From an uncultured Clostridia bacterium (lineage in GTDB: Bacteria > Bacillota > Clostridia > TANB77 > CAG-508), in contig CANQKB010000073.1 in assembly GCA_947624405.1 (NCBI GenBank), forward strand, positions 1 through 6,815: a DNA stretch of 6,815 nucleotides. The letters run 5' to 3'. Under the pieces are notes generated by a model. That model searched no databases. It was not told where the DNA came from and saw nothing but the letters and a program-made list of their open reading frames with translations. The translations under genes and the position numbers were made by a program. Numbering within the stretch: position 1 is the stretch's first letter; each line of letters starts with the position of its first letter. Below, piece by piece: positions 1 through 5,879 of the stretch.

Positions 1-264
1 TTAATAATCACAATAATAGTATTAATCATATTAGCAGCGATAACGTTACAAACATTAGTAGTAGATGGGGTTATAAATTTGGCATCACAAGGAAGTATAA
101 ATTATTCGCAAGCCCAAAGTAATGAAGTAAGCATGCTAAATGAAATGAGTGGAAAATTGGATGATACAATTAAGCAGATACAAGATGTAGGAGGAAAAGG
201 AGGACGGAACAGGAGAAACATTGACAGTAGATTTATCGGTACAAGAAGCACAGGTAACAAGTGA
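1..264 (+). CDS. Type IV pilin-like / surface protein, 5'-partial first segment (start lies upstream of the window)
   Basis: The frame is open from base 1 to a TGA at 262-264; the true start is upstream. The first 22 codons encode an almost entirely hydrophobic segment (beginning LIITIIVLIILAAITLQ), followed by polar sequence with VINLAS. This resembles the second half of the class III-type prepilin signal seen in many pilin-like proteins of uncultured Clostridia, where a hydrophobic helix is followed by a short Gly/Asn-containing turn. The helix would anchor the protein in the membrane or a pilus-like fibre, leaving the rest outside the cell; this role is inferred. After about codon 66 (GGK) the frame turns into a basic, low-quality tail (GRNRRN...), while good coding continues in the next frame from about 200. 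The two segments are therefore probably one gene broken by one extra base. The prepilin peptidase cleavage site itself is not in view. Confidence 0.6.
   Translation, partial: LIITIIVLIILAAITLQTLVVDGVINLASQGSINYSQAQSNEVSMLNEMSGKLDDTIKQIQDVGGKGGRNRRNIDSRFIGTRSTGNK
190..204 (+). other. Probable one-base insertion (frameshift) in the pilin-like gene
   Basis: Coding moves from frame 1 to frame 2 within the purine run GGAGGAAAAGGAGGA. Dropping one base here reads ...DVGGKEDGTGETLTVDLS..., joining the hydrophobic stalk to the fibronectin-like domain without a gap. The frame 2 stop at 188-190 and the frame 1 stop at 262-264 bracket the event. It could be a sequencing or assembly error in a purine-rich run, a true mutation, or phase variation by slippage; the A4 tract is too short to argue strongly for the last. 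Confidence 0.55.
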
Positions 265-727
265 ACAAATACCAATAAAGGTGAATAGCGTAAAGAAAGA
301 TGGAGTGCCAGTAACGAGTGGATTAACGTATGAATACAAGTGTGAGGCATTAGATACTAATGAGATACTTGAAAAATCACTAGATGAATTTCAAGAGTTG
401 TGGGACACTAGTAAAACAGTTGATGTTGACAGTCTTACTCCAATAAGTACTGTAAAGGAAGAAAAACAAGATGAAGCCACATATACATTTAGTGGATTAG
501 AACAAGAAAAGTGTTATAAAATAACGGTAACAGTAATAGATGGAGAAGAAAATACAGGAACGAAAAGTGTAGGAATACTAGGATTTAAGATAAGTAAAGG
601 TGAATCACCTTATGAAGATTCATATTATCGAGCAATGCTAGGTTCAACAGTCGGAGACTGGATTGAAAGTGGGTACTCGAAGATTGGGGTTCCGCCGCGG
701 AACTGTTTCTATCGAGGTCATTCCTGA
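191..727 (+). CDS. Extracellular, fibronectin-III-like continuation of the pilin-like gene (frame-shifted second segment)
   Basis: This frame opens after a TAG at 188-190. The first in-frame start-like codon is a TTG at 221, with no ribosome-binding site at a useful distance, so it is better read as the downstream part of the gene that begins before base 1. The product is acidic and threonine/valine rich. It contains a beta-sandwich-like stretch TYTFSGLEQEKCYKITVTVI (nt 479-538) followed by a DG...NTGT turn, the pattern of a fibronectin type III or Ig-like domain, which fits an exported display module. I do not recognise a specific family. Low-GC coding fades near 640; the final residues up to the TGA at 725-727 fall in GC-rich DNA with different codon use (CCG CCG CGG), so the natural C-terminus may have been lost or replaced. 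The evidence for real coding is good up to about 640 and poor after it. Confidence 0.55.
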   Translation, partial: EEKEDGTGETLTVDLSVQEAQVTSEQIPIKVNSVKKDGVPVTSGLTYEYKCEALDTNEILEKSLDEFQELWDTSKTVDVDSLTPISTVKEEKQDEATYTFSGLEQEKCYKITVTVIDGEENTGTKSVGILGFKISKGESPYEDSYYRAMLGSTVGDWIESGYSKIGVPPRNCFYRGHS

Positions 728-860
728 TACCGAAATCATCGGGGTTAATGGTACGCAGCAATGGGCAGTATCTAGATACGCGACCGAAGTTGATCTCCGT
801 CAGTCGGTACTGGTTTTGTGTGATAAGGCGGAGCTCGTGAGGTACTATAGACCCAACTAA
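663..860 (+). CDS. Small ORF of unknown function, doubtful (65 codons)
   Basis: This ORF runs from an ATG that overlaps the end of the previous frame to a TAA at 858-860. I do not recognise the product. From about residue 14 it reads like plausible protein (TVSIEVIPDTEIIGVNG), but there is no Shine-Dalgarno site before the ATG and codon use is GC-rich, unlike every other gene here. A second reading is that it is the C-terminal part of the pilin-like protein, reached if one G of the GGGG at 686-689 is extra; the join would then read ...YSKIGFRRGTVSIEV. That would be a third shift of the same sign. A stem-loop starts exactly at the stop codon, which slightly favours a real gene end. Chance is also a fair explanation. 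Confidence 0.2.
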   Translation: MKVGTRRLGFRRGTVSIEVIPDTEIIGVNGTQQWAVSRYATEVDLRQSVLVLCDKAELVRYYRPN

Positions 861-892
861 TTAAAGTTTGTCGCTGTACTTTTAATTGGTTG
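854..892 (+). terminator. Stem-loop at the end of the GC-rich ORF, possible terminator
   Basis: CAACTAATTAAAG (854-866) pairs with TTTTAATTGGTTG (880-892). This gives 13 pairs with two G-U wobbles and a 13-base loop. The left arm contains the TAA at 858-860. No clean T-run follows (TTACGCTGGGTATATTTAATTTT), so it is a weak terminator candidate at best. Confidence 0.3.
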
Positions 893-1086
893 TTACGCTG
901 GGTATATTTAATTTTGTAGCTTCTCCTAGAAATTTCTCCTAAATCACAGTCAACGTGCTTTATGCATCCTACAGTTTTAGTCCGGATGTCCAATCGCTTC
1001 CATGTAGCGTATTTCTAGCATTATCATAAACTGGAGTGAAAGAAAAACATGTGTTAGACTGGTTAACAGGTAATTGTATGTGAAAA

Positions 1087-1112
1087 AATTAAAATGATTT
1101 ATATTTTTAATT
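1087..1112. repeat. AT-only inverted repeat
   Basis: AATTAAAA (1087-1094) is the exact complement of TTTTAATT (1105-1112), with a 10-base loop. It abuts the strong GC-containing stem at 1113-1144, forming two adjacent hairpins. A stem made only of A-T pairs is weak. In the minus direction it supplies some of the U-rich sequence expected after the neighbouring stem. Confidence 0.3.
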
Positions 1113-1144
1113 AATATCCCTAAGACAGTTGTCTTAGGGATATT
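1113..1144. terminator. Perfect 14-bp inverted repeat, probable terminator upstream of mfd
   Basis: AATATCCCTAAGAC (1113-1126) and GTCTTAGGGATATT (1131-1144) are perfect complements around an AGTT loop. The position, between the pilin-like region and the mfd promoter, suits a terminator for upstream transcription. The U-tract is poor on the plus strand (only TATTT, partly inside the stem) and A/T-rich but interrupted on the minus strand. A bidirectional terminator or a dyad operator for mfd are both possible. Its last base is the first base of the mfd -35 box. Confidence 0.6.
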
Positions 1145-1172
1145 TGACAAATTCGTTAAAATATAGTAAAAT
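1144..1172 (+). promoter_or_regulatory. Sigma-A-type promoter for mfd
   Basis: A perfect -35 box TTGACA (1144-1149) is followed by a 17-base spacer and a -10 box TAAAAT (1167-1172), one base from consensus. Transcription would start near 1179, leaving a leader of only about 15 bases, with the ribosome-binding site GAGGT (1181-1185) almost at the RNA 5' end. The -35 box touches the inverted repeat at 1113-1144, so a protein bound to that repeat, or supercoil-driven extrusion, could affect initiation. Confidence 0.75.
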
Positions 1173-1193
1173 CTATATTCGAGGTAGCGTAAA

Positions 1194-3407
1194 TTGAAAG
1201 AGATAGTAGAAAAAGTTTTAAATCTAGGAGAAATAACTAGTTACTTAGAGAAAATAAAAGAAAAACAGAACCCAATAGCAATATTGGGTTTAACTGACGT
1301 GTCAAAAGCATGTATAATATCAGCAACAAGTGAAACACAAAAAAGACCAATATTACTTGTCACATATAATGAGCTAATGGCACAAAACTTGCATAGAAAT
1401 CTAAAAAGTATAAATCCAAACACAATATATATACCAAAAAAAGATATTGTAACATACCAATATGATGTACAAAGCATGGATATATTATTTGCAAGAATAG
1501 ATGGATTAATCAAAATTTACAATGAAGAAGCAGAAATAGTTGTTATAAGTACAGAAACACTAATGCAACCAATTTTATCAAAAAAAATGATGAAAAATAG
1601 CATTTTAAAATTATTAGTTGCAAATGAATATAACTTAGAAGAAATAAAAGAAAAGCTTGTAAGTATGGGATATGAAAGATGTGACCTAGTAGAGGGAAAA
1701 GGTAACTTCAGCATAAGAGGAGATATTTTAGATATCGCTATATCTTCAAAAAAAGGAATAAGAATCGAATTTTTTGGAGATGAAATAGATCAAATTAGAT
1801 ACTTTGAAATATCAAGCCAAAGGTCAACAGAGAATGTAAATCAAGTTAAGATATATCCTTTATCAGAAGATGTATGTGAAGAGCCAGATGGAAACATAAT
1901 TGAATATTTGCCAGAAAATACGTTAATTGCTTTTGATGAATTGAATAAAATAAATTTAAGAGCAAAAAATATTTTAAATGATAATTTACTTTTAATAAAA
2001 GATTTAGTAGAAAAGCAAAAAAATATACCATATGTTCTTGAACATATGTATAATATCGAAGAAGTACTAAAAAATACAGAAAAATTTCAAGTTATAAATC
2101 TTGAATCTGAGGACATATTAAGAGAAAGAAAGAATCAAATTGTATTAGAACATGAGAAAATAAAAGAAATAGATGAAAAATTTTATGAAATTACAAAACA
2201 AGAAAAAGAAAAGAACACATATAAGCCAAGGACAAGACGTTCAGCAGAATTTAGAGAAGCAGAGAAAATAACTTTTAGCGATTTAAAAATAGGAGATTAT
2301 GTTGTTCATAGAACTAATGGGATTGGGCAATATATAGGAGTAAATACAATAAAAGCAGATGGAATCACAAAAGATTATATTAAGATAAAATATTCTGGTG
2401 ATGATGTTTTATATATCCCAACAAATTCATTAGATAATGTCAGAAAATATATAGGTGGGGGCGATAAAGCTCCAAAGATAAATAAGCTTGGATCAAAAGA
2501 ATGGGAAAATACGAAGAATAAAGTAAAATCTAATTTAAGGGAAGTTGCAAGAAACTTAGTAGAATTATATGCGAAAAGAAAAAGAGCAAAAGGATTTGCT
2601 TTTGAAAAAGATACACCATGGCAAAAAGAATTTGAAGATAGCTTCCCATACCAAGAAACAGAAGACCAGCTAAGATGTATACAAGAAGTAAAAGAGGACA
2701 TGGAAAAGCCAAAGCCAATGGATAGATTGCTATGTGGAGATGTAGGATATGGTAAGACAGAAGTAGCTATTCGTGCAGCTTTTAAGGCATGTATGAATGG
2801 AAAGCAAGTTGTATATCTTGTGCCAACAACTATACTTGCAAATCAGCAATATGAAACATTTAAGGAAAGAATGAAAAAATATGCAATAAAAGTAGAACTT
2901 TTAAATAGATTTAGAAAAGAAAAAGAAAGAGATGAAATTGTAAGAAAACTAAAACTAGGTCAAATCGATATTGTTGTTGGAACACACAGGTTACTTAGTA
3001 AAGATGTAGGGTTTAAAAATTTAGGATTATTAATAATAGATGAAGAGCATAGATTTGGTGTAAAAGATAAAGAAAAGATAAAAGAGCTAAAAAATAATGT
3101 AGATGTTTTAACAATGACTGCAACACCAATTCCTAGAACACTTCATATGTCTATGGTTGGTGTACGAGATATGTCTGTAATATATGAGCCACCACAAGAT
3201 AGAAAACCAGTTAGAACTTATGTGTTAGAATATGATAAGGAAGTAATAAGAGAGGCTATAACAAAAGAATTGGAAAGAAAAGGACAGGTATTTTATTTAT
3301 ATAATAATGTTGAAGGAATAGAAAAAAAGAAAAAAGAAGTAGAAGAACTTGTGCCAGGTGCTAGAGTTGAGTTCGCACATGGAAAAATGAAACGGCGGAG
3401 AACTTGA
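1194..3407 (+). CDS. mfd: Transcription-repair coupling factor Mfd, N-terminal and first helicase part (ends at a frameshift)
   Basis: Mfd is a double-stranded DNA translocase that removes RNA polymerase stalled at lesions and recruits UvrA for transcription-coupled repair. The order is: UvrB-like module (about residues 1-300, with GYERCDLVEGKGNFSIRGDILD near 159-180 and RIEFFGDEID near 190-199), a charged linker (about 305-357), the RNA-polymerase-interacting domain (about 361-421), then the translocase with Walker A GDVGYGKT (515-522), DEEH box (616-619), and TATPIPRTL (642-650). The TTG start is forced by an in-frame TAG at 1185-1187 and is served by GAGGT at 1181-1185, 8 bases upstream. 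The frame ends in KMKRRRT where the family has a conserved run into the second RecA lobe, so this is a break, not a natural end. Walker A sits about 110 residues earlier than in the E. coli protein, because the D3 domain is missing. First gene of a likely operon. Confidence 0.93.
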   Translation: MKEIVEKVLNLGEITSYLEKIKEKQNPIAILGLTDVSKACIISATSETQKRPILLVTYNELMAQNLHRNLKSINPNTIYIPKKDIVTYQYDVQSMDILFARIDGLIKIYNEEAEIVVISTETLMQPILSKKMMKNSILKLLVANEYNLEEIKEKLVSMGYERCDLVEGKGNFSIRGDILDIAISSKKGIRIEFFGDEIDQIRYFEISSQRSTENVNQVKIYPLSEDVCEEPDGNIIEYLPENTLIAFDELNKINLRAKNILNDNLLLIKDLVEKQKNIPYVLEHMYNIEEVLKNTEKFQVINLESEDILRERKNQIVLEHEKIKEIDEKFYEITKQEKEKNTYKPRTRRSAEFREAEKITFSDLKIGDYVVHRTNGIGQYIGVNTIKADGITKDYIKIKYSGDDVLYIPTNSLDNVRKYIGGGDKAPKINKLGSKEWENTKNKVKSNLREVARNLVELYAKRKRAKGFAFEKDTPWQKEFEDSFPYQETEDQLRCIQEVKEDMEKPKPMDRLLCGDVGYGKTEVAIRAAFKACMNGKQVVYLVPTTILANQQYETFKERMKKYAIKVELLNRFRKEKERDEIVRKLKLGQIDIVVGTHRLLSKDVGFKNLGLLIIDEEHRFGVKDKEKIKELKNNVDVLTMTATPIPRTLHMSMVGVRDMSVIYEPPQDRKPVRTYVLEYDKEVIREAITKELERKGQVFYLYNNVEGIEKKKKEVEELVPGARVEFAHGKMKRRRT
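3390..3392 (+). other. One-base insertion breaking mfd
   Basis: The frame in use up to ATG 3387-3389 continues AAA CGG CGG AGA ACT TGA. Removing one A from 3390-3392 gives AAC GGC GGA GAA CTT GAA, that is HGKMNGGELEAIMLDF, which matches the Mfd family pattern (HGxM...ELE..MLDF) with no lost or extra residues. The break is therefore placed to the base. The restored protein has about 1026 residues. Both flanks show intact motifs and no other decay, which points to a sequencing error or a very recent mutation. Confidence 0.85.
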
Positions 3408-4275
3408 AGCGATAATGCTAGATTTTATTGAAAAGAAAATAGATGTTATAGTTTGTACAACTATTTTAGAGTCTGGAATTGATATTCCAAATGCCAATAC
3501 TATAATTATAGAAAATGCAGATAAATTAGGGCTTGCACAGTTATATCAAATAAGAGGAAGAGTTGGAAGAAGCAATAGAGAAGGATTTGCGTATATAACA
3601 TATAAAAGAGATAAACTTTTAACAGAAGTTGCAGAAAAAAGATTAAAAGCAATAAAAGACTTTACAGAATTTGGATCTGGATTTAAGATTGCAATTCGTG
3701 ATTTGGAGATAAGAGGTGCTGGAAGTATTGTTGGCGAATTCCAACATGGACATATGGCACAAGTTGGATATGATATGTATTGTAAACTTTTAGATGAAGT
3801 TATGAAAGAAATGCAAGGAAGAAAAGCAATTATTGAAGAAGAACCACAAGAAGTACAAATTGAGCTTAATGTTTCTAGCTATATTCCAGATGAATATATT
3901 GAAAATAGTGATCTTAAGATTAATATTTATCAAGATATTGCTTTATGTAAAAATGAAAATGAAATACTTGATATTACTGATGAGATAATAGATAGGTTTG
4001 GAACTATGCCAGCAGAAGTTGAAAATTTACTTGAAATTGCGAGAATTAAAAATTTATGTAGTGATAAAAAAATTACTAAAATTATTCAAAGAGGAAGTAA
4101 TATTATTTTTTATTTTATGGAAAAAGAGTTTGATTTTAGTTCAGTAAGTAAATTAATTGAAATTTATAAAAATAAAGTAAAATTTTCACCTTCAGCTCTT
4201 CCATATATTACATACAAGATTGACGAAAATAAGGCGATAATAAAACAAGTGAAAGAATTTTTATGTAATATATAG
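3391..4275 (+). CDS. mfd: Mfd, C-terminal part: second translocase lobe and D7 domain (downstream of the frameshift)
   Basis: Read in frame 1 from the AAC at 3391, this completes Mfd; the ATG at 3415 is an internal methionine and has no ribosome-binding site. It carries the second RecA-like lobe with VCTTILESGIDIPNANTIII, then LGLAQLYQIRGRVGRSNREG, which contains motif VI and its arginine finger (RGRVGR). Next comes the translocation (TRG-type) region GAGSIVGEFQHGHMAQVGYDMY. The last ~150 residues (from about EEEPQEVQIELNV) form the D7 domain, which in known Mfd proteins holds the UvrA-binding surface of the N-terminal module in check. It ends at a TAG at 4273-4275, 22 bases before the next gene. 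If the frameshift is real, no working Mfd would be made, because this half lacks Walker A and cannot translocate alone. Confidence 0.9.
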   Translation, partial: NGGELEAIMLDFIEKKIDVIVCTTILESGIDIPNANTIIIENADKLGLAQLYQIRGRVGRSNREGFAYITYKRDKLLTEVAEKRLKAIKDFTEFGSGFKIAIRDLEIRGAGSIVGEFQHGHMAQVGYDMYCKLLDEVMKEMQGRKAIIEEEPQEVQIELNVSSYIPDEYIENSDLKINIYQDIALCKNENEILDITDEIIDRFGTMPAEVENLLEIARIKNLCSDKKITKIIQRGSNIIFYFMEKEFDFSSVSKLIEIYKNKVKFSPSALPYITYKIDENKAIIKQVKEFLCNI

Positions 4276-4297
4276 AAATTGAAGGGATGAGGTAAAT

Positions 4298-5095
4298 ATG
4301 GATATAATAACGAGTAAAGATAATGAAACGATAAAAAATATACGTAAATTGAAAGATAAAAAATATCGTGACGTTCATAATTTATACATTGTTGAAGGAA
4401 TAAAAATGATTCAAGAGGCAATAGAAGAAAATGCAAAAATTAAACAAATTGTGGTATGTGAAGATTGCATAAAAGATGAAGGATGTATAGAGCAGAAGTT
4501 TTTATATCAAATTGCAAAATATGACTGTATATATGTGACAAGTAAGGTTTTTGGGCTTTTGACAGATGTAGTAAATCCTCAAGGCATGATTGCTGTAATC
4601 GAAAAGGAAAGTGGAGAAGAAAAAATAAAATTTACGGAGGATATTATTGTAGTACTTGATGGCATACAAGATCCAGGCAATTTAGGAACTATTCTTAGAA
4701 CCATTGATAGCACAGGATTAAGCCAAGTCGTTTTGTCTAAAACGAGTGTTGATGCATATAATCCAAAGGTTGTACGCTCGACCATGGGAGCTATTTTTAG
4801 AGTTAAAATTATTGAAGCTGAAGATTTAGTACAAACTTTGAAAAATATGAAAAAACACAAGTTTAAAGTTCTTGCAACATCACTTAGTGGTGCACAAAGC
4901 ATATATGATGTAGATTTCTCTAAAAAGGTTATTGTGATTGGAAATGAGTCTAAAGGTGTTTCTAAAGAAATTTTAGAAGTTGCTGATTCTAAAGTTAAAA
5001 TTCCTATGCTTGGAAAAACAGAAAGCCTTAATGCAGGAGTTGCAACAGGGGTTATTTTGTATGAGTATGTGAGGAGAAAGGTAACAAAATATTGA
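4298..5095 (+). CDS. TrmH/SpoU-family RNA 2'-O-methyltransferase (23S rRNA Gm-type, RlmB/TsnR-like)
   Basis: This enzyme should transfer a methyl group from S-adenosylmethionine to a ribose 2'-OH in rRNA or tRNA. At 265 residues it is normal in length. An N-terminal substrate-binding domain (about 1-100: NIRKLKDKKYRD, YIVEGIKMIQEA) is followed by the knotted SPOUT domain. Motif 1 is DGIQDPGNLGTILRT (121-135, with N128 and R134), then STMGAIFRV (161-169), motif 2 IGNESKGVS (214-222, E217), and motif 3 IPMLGKTESLNAGVATG (235-251, S243 and N245), the deep trefoil knot that binds the cofactor. The ATG is preceded by TGAGG (4288-4292) at 5 bases, and an in-frame TGA at 4280-4282 excludes a longer start. 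It follows mfd by 22 bases and so is probably cotranscribed. The exact target nucleotide cannot be told from sequence; many relatives are named only as putative rRNA methylases. Confidence 0.93.
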   Translation: MDIITSKDNETIKNIRKLKDKKYRDVHNLYIVEGIKMIQEAIEENAKIKQIVVCEDCIKDEGCIEQKFLYQIAKYDCIYVTSKVFGLLTDVVNPQGMIAVIEKESGEEKIKFTEDIIVVLDGIQDPGNLGTILRTIDSTGLSQVVLSKTSVDAYNPKVVRSTMGAIFRVKIIEAEDLVQTLKNMKKHKFKVLATSLSGAQSIYDVDFSKKVIVIGNESKGVSKEILEVADSKVKIPMLGKTESLNAGVATGVILYEYVRRKVTKY

Positions 5096-5120
5096 TTTTT
5101 TAATGTCTAAGTTATATAAT
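5092..5120 (+). promoter_or_regulatory. Likely promoter for rnc
   Basis: TTGATT (5092-5097), a 17-base spacer and a perfect TATAAT (5115-5120) fit a sigma-A promoter. The -35 box overlaps the stop codon of the methyltransferase gene (TGA 5093-5095). Transcription would start near 5127, giving a leader of about 55 bases before rnc. This would let rnc and the following gene be expressed apart from mfd. Confidence 0.55.
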
Positions 5121-5182
5121 ACGTAGGTAAGAAAATGGAGTGTTAGAAAAACTTTTTATATACAATAGAAGAAAGGATAGAT

Positions 5183-5860
5183 TTGAGGATGCAATTTGAT
5201 GAAATAGAAAAAAGAATAGGATATACATTTAAAAATAAGCAATTATTGCAAACGGCATTAACTCACACATCATATGCAAATATGCATGATGTTGAAAGCA
5301 ATGAAAAACTTGAATTTTTAGGAGATAGCATATTAGAGTTTGTAAGTAGTAAATATTTGTATAATAATTTTACTAAACTTAATGAAGGTGAGATGACTAA
5401 GGTTCGTGCAACTGTTGTATGTGAAAACAGTTTATATGAAGTTGCAAAAAAGCTTGAAATAGGACATTTTTTAATAACAAGTAAAGGTGAAGGCTTTGGA
5501 AATGTGCAAAACAAAGCAATTCTTGCAGATGCCATTGAGTCTATTATCGCTGCAATTTATTTAGATAGTAATGTGGAAAATGCTGAGAAGTTTATTATAT
5601 CTAATTTGAAAGATGCAATAAATGTAGCGAGCAATCATGTTGGAACTAAAGATTATAAAACAGTTTTACAGGAAAAATTGCAAGTTCATGGTAATGTTAA
5701 GATTGAATACATAATTATATCAGAAGAAGGTCCAGATCATGATAAAAAGTTTGTTGCACAAGTTTTATGCAATGGAAAGGTACTAAATACAGGAAGTGGT
5801 AAGAGTAAAAAATTAGCAGAGATGGAAGCAGCAAGAAAAAGTCTTGAAAATATGAAGTGA
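5183..5860 (+). CDS. rnc: Ribonuclease III
   Basis: RNase III cuts double-stranded RNA, freeing 16S and 23S rRNA precursors and processing some mRNAs and small RNAs. The 225 residues are the usual bacterial length. The catalytic domain has the signature NEKLEFLGDS with the metal-binding acidic residues E41, E44 and D48, and ADAIESIIAAIYLD with D116 and E119. The double-stranded-RNA-binding domain spans about 157-223 (DYKTVLQEKLQ, then GSGKSKKLAEMEAARKSLE). All catalytic residues are present. The start is uncertain: AAAGGA (5172-5177) lies 5 bases before the TTG at 5183 and 11 before the ATG at 5189, and the two differ by only two residues. The acyl-carrier-protein gene that often precedes rnc is absent; here the methyltransferase gene does. 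The radical-SAM-like gene follows after 19 bases. Confidence 0.96.
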   Translation: MRMQFDEIEKRIGYTFKNKQLLQTALTHTSYANMHDVESNEKLEFLGDSILEFVSSKYLYNNFTKLNEGEMTKVRATVVCENSLYEVAKKLEIGHFLITSKGEGFGNVQNKAILADAIESIIAAIYLDSNVENAEKFIISNLKDAINVASNHVGTKDYKTVLQEKLQVHGNVKIEYIIISEEGPDHDKKFVAQVLCNGKVLNTGSGKSKKLAEMEAARKSLENMK

Positions 5861-5879
5861 TATACGAGGTTGATAATTT

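Larger units (their letters stand above)
640..1025. other. Compositionally distinct segment with no recognised gene
   Basis: GC content is about 51% over 661-840 and about 37%, 33% and 43% over the next three 60-base rows, against 23% over 1201-1260 at the start of mfd. The segment holds CG-rich words (CCGCCGCGG at 692-700) rare elsewhere in the window. It contains a 65-codon plus-strand ORF (663-860), a 13-bp hairpin (854-892), a smaller GC hairpin (689-703, stem GTTCCG/CGGAAC), and an 8-bp direct repeat TTCTCCTA (921-928 and 934-941). I see no tRNA, transposase, integrase or clear terminal repeats. It may be transferred DNA, a degraded gene end, or an assembly artefact. Confidence 0.5.

Noticed and set aside
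102..350. Minus-strand ORFs opposite the pilin-like gene, and similar ones opposite mfd, the methyltransferase and rnc.
   Set aside because: They are mirror frames of AT-rich coding DNA, rich in F, L, S and Y, without ribosome-binding sites or domains.
689..703. GC-rich hairpin GTTCCG-CCG-CGGAAC as a terminator.
   Set aside because: The stem is only six pairs, it is followed by TGTTTCT rather than a T-run, and it lies inside both candidate reading frames.
851..903. Possible integron attC site (ACCCAAC at 851-857, GTTACGC at 892-898 around an imperfect stem).
   Set aside because: The right core breaks the GTTRRRY pattern, the two cores do not pair with each other, and no integrase or cassette series is present.
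921..941. Direct repeat TTCTCCTA with 13-base period, which reads as two AGGAG-like sites on the minus strand.
   Set aside because: No start codon follows at a suitable distance on the minus strand, and a single 8-bp repeat can occur by chance.
772..993. Minus-strand ORF of 73 codons in the GC-rich segment.
   Set aside because: It has no recognisable domain and no well-placed ribosome-binding site before its start, and it overlaps a competing plus-strand ORF of equal quality.
1036..1083. 15-codon frame from GTG at 1036 to TGA at 1081-1083.
   Set aside because: It is too short, has no clear ribosome-binding site, and has no recognisable sequence.
3387..3407. Programmed +1 frameshifting in mfd, suggested by tandem CGG codons after the break.
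   Set aside because: The CGG codons arise only because the wrong frame is read. There is no known programmed shift in Mfd, and no stop codon or slippery signal sits at the break as in prfB.
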